NCBI GenBank assembly: GCA_963846505.1
Contig: CAWJWD010000007.1
Coordinates: 372,001 to 436,000 of the forward strand
Reading direction: 5' to 3'
Origin: JACVRW01 sp963846505
Lineage (GTDB): Bacteria; Actinomycetota; Thermoleophilia; Solirubrobacterales; Thermoleophilaceae
Length of the DNA stretch: 64,000 nt
The notes under the pieces are model-generated. The model made no database searches. It was not told the DNA's origin and was given only the letters and a program-made list of their open reading frames with translations. Position numbers and translations under genes: made by a program. Positions 57,411 through 64,000 of this stretch are shown here, in pieces (position 1 is the stretch's first letter; the number at the start of each line of letters is the position of its first letter).

Positions 57411-58215
57411 ACGCCCCGGATCGGCGGGACGTCGCCGTAGTGGCGGCCGTGGCCGATCTTGACGTGCGCTCGTCGGCGAGCACGGGGTTGGTCGGGTCGG
57501 CGCCGACCCAGACCGGCTCGCCGCCGTCGGGGTCCGGCAGCAGCGCCTCGACCCAGGCGTGGGTGTTGACCTCGGCCGAGTCGCCGTCCTCGCCGCCGTT
57601 GGTGGCGAACAGGTAGCCCGGACACGTAGCGGGCGGCGATGCCCTCGCGACGCAGCAGGATCAGCGCCAGGTGCGCGAAGTCCTGGCAGACGCCGGCGCC
57701 GCCGTCGAGCAGGTCGTCGACGGTCGAGCCGACGAAGGTCGCGCCCTGGCGGTACTCGAACCGCTCGGGGATCACCGTCGGCTTGACCGCGTCCAGCAGC
57801 GCGCGCGGGCTGGCAGCGGTCGAGCTCGTCGACGAGGCCGCCGAGTTGCCGGCGGGCGGCTCGTCGCCGGTCGGCAGCAGGAACTCGCCGCCGCGCGTCG
57901 GCGTAGTCGCTCGCTCCGGGCGGCGCTCCCAGGCGCGCCGTCGGGGGCGGGCGGCGACGGGCTCGTCGTCGACCTCGGCCTCGGCCTCGATCGACCAGCC
58001 GGTCGTGCTCGGCCGGCCACGTTGAACTCGACCACCTCGGTGCCGAAGTAGTCGCTGTAGGTGCGCAGCCGGGCGTTCGGCTCGCACGGTCATGCGGAAG
58101 CGTCCGACGCGCTGGGTCGGCGGTGGCCGCGGGGCGCACGCGCAGCACGTTGTGCTGGTCGATGACCCGGCTCGGCGTAGCGGTACTCGGTGCGGTACTG
58201 GACCGCGAACCTCAC
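57338..58215 (-). pseudogene. transglutaminase-like protein, heavily frame-disrupted
   Basis: About 290 residues after joining at least eight +1 steps. Opens FAVQYRTEYRYAE, the N-terminal beta domain of bacterial transglutaminase-like proteins, with VIDQHNVLRVRP and RLRTYSDYFGTEVVEF. Catalytic triad: Cys in GAGVCQDFAHLALILLRREG, His in NTHAWVEALLPD and Asp in WVGADPTNPVLADE; the end is HGRHYGDVPPIRGVYRG. GTG overlaps the alpha-E stop by 4 nt. Third gene of a known but uncharacterised trio; probably a peptidase or cross-linker acting on the ATP-grasp product. Confidence 0.85.
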
Positions 58216-59191
58216 ACGCTCACCACCTGCGGCGCGACCGTGCTCGGGTCGAAGTAGCGCTCGTGGATCTCCGCGTCGACGCGGTCGAGCTCCTGCTGGA
58301 CCGGGCGCAGGGCGGGCGTGACGGCCTACGGTCCGGGCGTCGCCCTGCGCGCGGAAGTCGAGGTCGGCCAGCACGCGCCGCACGCGCAGCACCGGCGGCC
58401 GAGTCGTGCGGGTCGATGCTCGATTCGCTCCAGCGCGCCGCCGCAGCGACTCGACCGACGACGCCACCGAGTCGGGGAACTCGCGCTCGTAGAGCAGGAA
58501 GTGCGCGACCGGCCCGGCGTCGGGCGGGGCGGCCGCCGAGCGCATGAACGCCTGCAGGCCGCCGACGGCGCGCAGCAGCGCCAGCGCGTTGCCGTCGCGG
58601 CGCGGCACCTGCGGGCCCCTCGCCGTCGGGCGCGGGCACGGGCGGCAGCGCCACGCGCAGCATGCGCAGCACCATGTCGGCGGCCTCCAGCCGGCCGCCC
58701 GCCACGAGGAACGCGCGCGCCTCGTCCTTCTGCATCGTGCGCGAGGTCAGGCCCCAGAACAGCGCCGCAGCGCTCGCTTGCACGAGGCTGTAGATGCGAG
58801 TACGGGCCGGTGCGCAGGCCGGCGTCGAGGTCGCGCCGCGCGAGCTGCAGCTGGAAGGTGTTGACCGACTCCCACATCTCGGTCGAGATCGTGTCGCGCA
58901 GCGTGCGCGCGCCCTCGCGCGCGTCGCTCGACGCAGGAGACGATCGAGACCGGGTTGTCGGCGTCGGTGGTCAGCAGCCGCACGACGTCGTCGCGGCGCG
59001 CCGAGCGGCCGGGGCGCGGCGGCGCCCATGATCACCAGCAGCGAGTCCCAGGACAGCGTGACCGAGGAGGGGTCGTCGAGGCGTCCCTGGAGGTCGGCGT
59101 GGAAGAGGCCGTCGAGCATGCGCGCGGTGTGCTCGGCGCGCACGAGGTGGCGGCCGAGCCAGTAGAGGTCGTGGGCGATGCGGGCGAGCAT
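58212..59191 (-). pseudogene. alpha-E domain protein, heavily frame-disrupted
   Basis: All-helical alpha-E protein, about 320 residues when joined. MLARIAHDLYWLGRHLVRAE is the family's standard start; then NPVSIVSCVE, REGARTLRDTISTEMWESVN, SLVQASAAALFWGLTSRTM, AALFWG-like cores and ERYFDPSTVAPQVVSV at the end. Roughly eight +1 steps between frames. The ATG overlaps the upstream stop (TGATG). Function unknown; always linked with circularly permuted ATP-grasp proteins. Confidence 0.85.
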
Positions 59192-60778
59192 CAGCGGCGC
59201 TCCTGCTGCTGTTGCTGCTCCTGGCCGCGCCAGCCGGCCTGGCGCATGCCCGGCAGGGTGGGCGGCGCGAGCGGCGCGGCGCGACTCGGGCGCGGCGTCG
59301 TCCTCGCCGTCGTCGGCGAGCACCCAGGTGTCCTTCGAGCCGCCGCCCTGCGAGCTGTTGACGATCATCGAGCCCTCGCGCAGCGCCACCCGCGTCAGGC
59401 CGCCGGGGACGATCGTTGATGCGCTCGCCGTAGACGGCGAACGGCCGCAGGTCGACGTGGCGCGGCGCCAGCGAGCCGTCGGGCATCACGGTCGGCACCG
59501 TCGAGAGCGCGACCGTCTGCTGGGCGATCCAGCGCTCGGGCGCGCGCAGGATCAGCTCGCGCTCGCGCTCGATCTGCTCGGCGGCTCGCGTGCGGGCCGA
59601 TGAAGACGCCCTTGCCGCCGGACTCGCCGGTCGGCTTGACGACCAGCTCGCCGAGGCGGTCGAGCACGTCCTCGCGCTGCGCGGGGTCGGCCAGCAGCCA
59701 GGTCGGGAGGTTGTCGAGGATCGGCTCCTCGCCGAGGTAGAAGCGGATCATCTCCGGCACGTAGTGGTAGATCGCCTTGTCGTCGGCGACGCCGGTGCCG
59801 ACCGCGTTGGCGATCGCGACGTTGCCGGCGCGGTAGGCGCCCATCAGGCCCGGCACGCCGAGCAGCGAGTCGGGGCGGAACTCGAGCGGGTCCATGAAGG
59901 CGTCGTCGATGCGGCGGTAGATCGAGTCGACGCGCGCCAGGCCGCGCGTGGTGCGCATGTAGCAGACGCCGTCGCGCACCACGCAGGTCGGAGGCCTCGA
60001 CCAGCTCGACGCCCATCTGGCGCGCGAGGAAGGCGTGCTCGAAGTAGGCGCTGTTGGCCGAGCCCGGCGTCCAGACGACCACCACCGGGTTCTCGCCGCC
60101 GCCCGGGCGCCGCGGCGCGCAGCGCGTCGAGCAGCAGCGCGGGGTAGTGGCTGACCGGGCGCACGTCGTAGCGGGCGAACAGCTCGGGCAGCAGCCGGCT
60201 CATCGCGATCCGGTTCTCGAGCACGTACGAGATGCCGGAGGGGGTGCGCACGTTGTCCTCGAGCACCTTCCAGCGGCCGTCGACGTCGCGCACGAGGTCG
60301 CAGCCGGACACGTGGCACCAGACGCCGCCGGGCGGGCGGATGCCGTGGGCGGCGCGCTCGAAGGTCGGCCGCGTGACCACCAGCTGCCACGGCACGACGC
60401 CCTCGCGCACGATCTCGCGGTCCGTGGTAGACGTCCTCGACGAACAGGTTCAGCGCCCGCACGCGCTGCGCCAGGCCGCGCTTGATCAGGCGCCACTCCT
60501 CGCCGGGCATGATGCGCGGCACGAGGTCGAGCGGGAAGGGCCGGTCGCGGACCGGGCCGTCCTCGCCGGTGGCGTCGAAGGTGATGCCCTGCTGGACGAA
60601 GATCGCGTCGCGCAGCTCGCCGGCGGCGCGCAGGCGGTCGCTGCCGAGCGCGCTGCAGGCTCTCCGCCAGGCGCGCGGCGGGCGGCCGCGGGCTGCCCGG
60701 CGCCTCGAACAGCTCGTCGAAGAAGCCCTGGGCGGGGACGTAGGGGGGTGGCCCAGGGTTGTCGACGCTGATCGCCAC
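59191..60778 (-). pseudogene. circularly permuted ATP-grasp protein, heavily frame-disrupted
   Basis: About 520 residues when joined. Family motifs spread over frames: GFFDELFEAPG, MPGEEWRLIKRGLAQRVRAL, NLFVEDVY, VWCHVSGCDLVRDVDGRWKV, LEDNVRTPSGISYVLENRIA, VWTPGSANSAYFEHAFLARQ, GVELVE, LVKPTGESGGKGVFIGP. Predicted to form amide bonds (peptide ligase). The C terminus is Q-rich (GQEQQQQQERR). It starts the minus-strand operon with alpha-E and transglutaminase genes. At least six +1 steps are needed. Confidence 0.87.
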
Positions 60779-60816
60779 GGACCCCAGTTGTACCCGCTCT
60801 CGGCGAGACGGTGCGC

Positions 60817-63453
60817 TCAGTGGGCCTGACGGCCCGGGCTGAGCAGCTGCAGCTCGCGCGCGCGGCGCACCGCCTCGCGCCGATTGGTCGCGTCGAGCTT
60901 GGCGTAGATGTGGCGCAGATGCGTCTTGACGGTGTTGACCGAGACGTACAGCTCGGCGGCGATCTCGGCGTTCGACATCATCGTCGGCAGGCAGCGCAGC
61001 ACCGCCAGCTCGCGCTCGCTGAGCGGCTCGAGCAGCGGTCTGGAACCGGTCGGGGGGCTGGGCTCGCCGGCCGTGAGCGCCGCCAGCAGCTCCTCCGCGA
61101 GCGCTCGATGCAGCGTGCCGCGCGTCAGCAGCCTGCGCAGCAGCGGCTGCACGCGTGTGCCGAGCCGGAAGAACGGGTGTCGCAGGCCGTGCGGTTCGGC
61201 GGCGTCGAGCGCCTGCTCGATCGAGTGCAACGCGCGCTCCTCGTCGTGCAGGGTCTCTTGGGCGAGCGCGTCGAGCAGCCAGGCCTCGACGTTCGCGTAG
61301 GGACGCAGCGGCGAATGCTCCGCGGAGCGAAAGCGCGCGATCGTCGCCGCGGCGGCGCGCGGGTCGCCGGCGGCGAGGGCCACGCGCGCGTGGCTGATCG
61401 CCGCCTCCGGGTTGTGTTCGCCTGCCAGGAGCGCCCGCGCGGCGTCCAGCTCGCCGAGCGAGAGCCGCAGGTCGGCCTCGAGCATCTGCTTCGACAGCTC
61501 CAGCGGACGAGGCAGCGGCCCGGCGGTGGCGTGGGCGCGGCGCAGGAGCTCGAGCGCGAGTGCCGCCTCGCCGCGCAGCTGCAGCAACGTCGCCTGGAGC
61601 TGGACGACGGCCAAGTACGGCAGCCGGTCACGCGGAGCGTTCGCGGCCCTGCGCGCCTGCTCGGCGCGGCGCTCGGCCTCGTCGAGCTCGTGCGCCCACA
61701 TGTGAGCGGCGGCCAGGCTCAGGTAGGCGATCGCGCCATGCGGCACCTCGATCCAGCCGCGCTCGCCGGCAAGCCGCTCGACCGCGAGCGCATGCCGCCT
61801 GACGTCGTCCAGCCGGCCTTGGGCCAGCTCGACGCCCACGGCGTAGCTCTGGGCGACGAACAGCAGGTAGTCGTTGGTGTGCTGCTCGGCGAGCGCGACC
61901 GCCTGTTCGAGATGCGCCTCCGCCGCGGCGTACTCGCCGATCCAGAACTCGCCGGCGCCAAGGCTCGCCAGCATCAAGCCGCGCAGGTCGTCGTCGACCT
62001 GCCGCTCCCAGTCGGGGTCGAGACGATCCCTCGCGGTCTCCAGGGAGGCTGCGACGTCGCCTCCGCTGCGGGCGCGATAGAGCTCGACCCCGATCGCGGT
62101 GACCACCGTGCGGGCCCGTCGCGTTCGCCAGAGCGCAGGTGCGAGGCGGTCGACCACGGGCAGCAGCTCGTCCGCGGTCCGCTCGTCCCCGCGCTCGAGC
62201 GCGAGCGTCGCGCCCGCGAGCGCCAGCTCGGCGTTGCCACGCACGACCGGTTCCGGGATCTGCTCCATCAACGCGATCAACTCGTCGCTGCCGCCCTGGA
62301 CGATCAGCGACAACCAGTGCTCGCCGAGCAACGTCGCGGCCATCAGCCAGTCGCCTGCGGCGACCGCGTGGCGCAGGGCGGCGACGATCTCGCCACGGCG
62401 AGCGAAGACCTCGGCGGCTCGGTGGTGCAGCTGCGCCAGGCCGTCGGGGGTCCGTCGCTCGGATTCGCTCCGCAGCACGTCGCGCAGCAGGCCGTGACAG
62501 CGGTAGCTGTTGCCGCTGTCGATCTCGGCGAGGAATCCCTCGCGCGCGAGCTCGGCCAGCAGGCGCGGCGCGTCGCTGGCGTCCGTGAGCGCCGCCGCGA
62601 GTTCCCCGTCGATCACGTCCAGGTGGGCGGTACGCAGCAGCAGGTCGAGCCGCCGTGCCGGCTCGCGCGCGACGACCTCGTCGAGCAGGTAGTCGTGCAA
62701 TGCGCCTTCGGCGTCGGCGAGCGCGCGCTCTGCGCTTGGCGTGCCGGGTGTGCGTCGCAGCGCCAGTGCCGTCAACCCGAGGCCTGCCGGCCAGCCCTCC
62801 GTTCGCTCCCGGATCAGCTGGGCGTCGGCGTCCGGCAGCGCGACCCCGTGGCGCTCGAAGAGCGCGCGGCTCTCCTCCGGGGTGAAGACCAGCTCGGAAG
62901 CGCGGAGTTCGGCGAGCAGGCCGCTGAGCCGCAGCCGCTGGAGGCGGAACGCCGGCTCGGTACGGCTGGCGAGCACGAGCGACAGTCCCTCGCCCGAACC
63001 CTGCAGCAGCTGCTCCAGGTCACCTGCCACGAGGGGATCGTGGACGTGGTCGAACTCGTCCAGGACCAGCCGCACCGGCTTCGGCGCCGCAGCCAGCGTG
63101 TGCGCGAGTCGGAGGGGGTAGGCATCGACGTCGTCTGACGTCGGCAGGGGCGGGGCGTCGAGCGCGGATCGCCCGAGCGCCACCCCGACGGCGTTCCAGA
63201 AGGACAGCCGATCGCCCAGTCTCGGCGCGAGCGTCAGCCAGGCTGCGCCCGTGGGCTCGGCCCAATCTCGCAGCAGGCTGGTCTTTCCCCAACCCGCTCC
63301 CGCGACGACCAGCGCCAGCGGCGCAGCCGCGGCCTCGTCGAGCAGCTGCAGGCAGCGCGATCTGACGACGTTCCCCGGGGCTTCGCGAGGGATCTCGAAG
63401 CCTCCCGCAATCACCCCCTTGGGGTGAAGACCGCTCACCCTCCTACCGGTCAC
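60817..63453 (-). CDS. MalT-like LuxR-family ATP-dependent regulator
   Basis: 878 residues. STAND-type NTPase: LALVVAGAGWGKTSLLRDWA (Walker A about residue 52) and RLVLDEFDHVHDP (Walker B). A long helical TPR-like region (about 370-790) follows, then a C-terminal LuxR HTH (about 810-870): LSERELAVLRCLPTMMSNAE, IAAELYVSVNTVKTHLRHIY. Signal-dependent activator; target genes not evident, though the ATP-grasp trio lies directly downstream on the same strand. No frameshift. Confidence 0.92.
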   Translation of the reverse strand: MTGRRVSGLHPKGVIAGGFEIPREAPGNVVRSRCLQLLDEAAAAPLALVVAGAGWGKTSLLRDWAEPTGAAWLTLAPRLGDRLSFWNAVGVALGRSALDAPPLPTSDDVDAYPLRLAHTLAAAPKPVRLVLDEFDHVHDPLVAGDLEQLLQGSGEGLSLVLASRTEPAFRLQRLRLSGLLAELRASELVFTPEESRALFERHGVALPDADAQLIRERTEGWPAGLGLTALALRRTPGTPSAERALADAEGALHDYLLDEVVAREPARRLDLLLRTAHLDVIDGELAAALTDASDAPRLLAELAREGFLAEIDSGNSYRCHGLLRDVLRSESERRTPDGLAQLHHRAAEVFARRGEIVAALRHAVAAGDWLMAATLLGEHWLSLIVQGGSDELIALMEQIPEPVVRGNAELALAGATLALERGDERTADELLPVVDRLAPALWRTRRARTVVTAIGVELYRARSGGDVAASLETARDRLDPDWERQVDDDLRGLMLASLGAGEFWIGEYAAAEAHLEQAVALAEQHTNDYLLFVAQSYAVGVELAQGRLDDVRRHALAVERLAGERGWIEVPHGAIAYLSLAAAHMWAHELDEAERRAEQARRAANAPRDRLPYLAVVQLQATLLQLRGEAALALELLRRAHATAGPLPRPLELSKQMLEADLRLSLGELDAARALLAGEHNPEAAISHARVALAAGDPRAAAATIARFRSAEHSPLRPYANVEAWLLDALAQETLHDEERALHSIEQALDAAEPHGLRHPFFRLGTRVQPLLRRLLTRGTLHRALAEELLAALTAGEPSPPTGSRPLLEPLSERELAVLRCLPTMMSNAEIAAELYVSVNTVKTHLRHIYAKLDATNRREAVRRARELQLLSPGRQAH

Positions 63454-63611
63454 GCTCTACACGCGGCTGTCGTTGCCCAGGACCACGTCACTTATGCGTG
63501 ACCCTACAGCTAGTAAGCGATGGCTCAACGATCGGGAACGCGCCGGGACTCGCCGATTTGACGCAGATACACGGTAGACACCCCTGCTGGTCAGAGAGCG
63601 TCGAGAGGCGC
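63454..63611. promoter_or_regulatory. divergent intergenic region with inverted repeat
   Basis: Between the LuxR-type regulator and the right-edge gene. Contains GTCAC-TTATGC-GTGAC (63487-63502), a 5-bp inverted repeat with 6-nt spacer that could be an operator. No convincing -35/-10 pair at proper spacing was found. Confidence 0.3.
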
Positions 63612-64000
63612 GTGTCGCTGTACGAGCGCTACGCGCGCACGGTCGAAGCCCGTCTCCGGCAGCTGGCGCGCGAGCGGGAGCGGGGCGTCACCTCGCTGCT
63701 GGCTCCGTTGCCTCCGGTCTGCCAAGAGGAACACGACGTCTACGGGATCGTCGTCTGCGTCGCCTGCCAGCGCGACCATCACGTCGAACCCGGTCTCGAG
63801 CTGACGACGGCCGACGGCGAGGTGCTCTGCTGGGCATGTGCTCGTGCCGGCGCGCCGATGCTCGCCGCACTCGTGCTCGCCGACGCGGCCAACCACGCCG
63901 AGCGCGCCGGCATGGACGTCTGCGAGATGGCCAACGGCTTCCTGATCGACCTGATCCGCGAGGGCGGCTACGAGGACCGGGCCGCAGACCTCGGGCAGCG
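63612..64000 (+). CDS. partial gene, hypothetical protein with two CxxC pairs
   Basis: Open reading frame from GTG 63612 to the window edge without a stop (about 129 codons). It begins VSLYERYARTVEARLRQLAR, then has VVCVACQRDHHVEPG and VLCWACARAG, two CxxC pairs about 27 residues apart that suggest a zinc ribbon, followed by helical AANHAERAGMDVCEMANGFL. No family recognised. Preferred over an antisense frame because of the cysteine spacing and continuation past the edge. Confidence 0.55.
   Translation, partial: MSLYERYARTVEARLRQLARERERGVTSLLAPLPPVCQEEHDVYGIVVCVACQRDHHVEPGLELTTADGEVLCWACARAGAPMLAALVLADAANHAERAGMDVCEMANGFLIDLIREGGYEDRAADLGQ

Noticed and set aside
63558..63580. Promoter TTGACG ... 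TAGACA upstream of the right-edge gene
   Set aside because: The spacer is only 11 nt, too short for a sigma-70-type promoter.
63591..63896. A 101-codon minus-strand frame at the right edge
   Set aside because: The plus-strand frame has well-spaced CxxC pairs and runs off the edge; the minus frame has no motif.

Overview
The window is very GC-rich, densely packed bacterial DNA. Gene content and style (many GTG starts, 4-nt GTGA/ATGA overlaps, PucR regulators, a GAAC-N4-GTTC SOS box, an N-terminal 'SPAM(L/V)VALxALFxxLGGVSYGVATGF' surface-protein family) point to an actinobacterium, most likely class Thermoleophilia, order Solirubrobacterales (Conexibacter/Solirubrobacter/Patulibacter-like). 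That placement is inference from the families, not from a marker-gene tree. No prophage, insertion sequence, transposase or CRISPR array was seen; this reads as core chromosome.

Layout. 1-6.5 kb: polA (5' end cut by the window, many frameshifts), a YdcZ-type small transporter, an FAD oxidoreductase (geranylgeranyl-reductase type), rpsA, coaE and a lytic transglycosylase. 6.5-11.5 kb: an ABC-F ATPase, an AbiEi/DUF559 protein and uvrB. 11.5-17.5 kb: a secreted copper-protein neighbourhood (two cupredoxin proteins, a Tat-exported multicopper oxidase, a beta-helix protein) around a coiled-coil protein and a VOC protein. 17.5-24 kb: SOS box and uvrA, then three paralogous surface proteins with a degenerate GGDEF protein and an acyltransferase. 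24-27 kb: the pantothenate operon (DUF2520, panC, panD, panB) ending in a strong terminator. 27-34.4 kb: family 4 uracil-DNA glycosylase, a lipoprotein, the t6A genes tsaE-tsaB-rimI-tsaD, a glutaredoxin-like protein, Rex, a GCS2 ligase, DUF1844 and methylthioadenosine phosphorylase. 34.4-36.6 kb: a proton-pumping pyrophosphatase.

36.6-49.2 kb: divergent pucR, then an amine/amino-acid catabolic set (semialdehyde dehydrogenase, class III aminotransferase, amine-oxidase-like flavoprotein), two APC-type permeases with universal-stress-protein-like tails, two TrkA/RCK proteins and an FAD reductase. 49.2-50.1 kb: a c-di-AMP (ydaO/yuaA) riboswitch ahead of an NlpC/P60 cell-wall hydrolase, then tRNA-Gln(CUG). 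50.1-54.2 kb: a heterodimeric ABC exporter and an SRPBCC protein. 54.2-57.4 kb: beta-propeller protein, ECF sigma factor, probable membrane partner. 57.3-60.8 kb: the ATP-grasp / alpha-E / transglutaminase trio of uncharacterised peptide-ligase systems. 60.8-64 kb: a large MalT/LuxR-type regulator and a partial gene with two CxxC motifs at the right edge.

Most interesting signals: (1) the c-di-AMP riboswitch within a few kb of an RCK/USP transporter cluster that has no TrkH/TrkG channel in view; (2) the tandem pentapeptide-like surface-protein family; (3) the copper neighbourhood; (4) the ATP-grasp trio; and (5) tightly clustered frameshifts, nearly every one I resolved being a single extra G or C in three patches, which looks like an insertion-biased consensus error and means the affected genes are probably intact in the organism.
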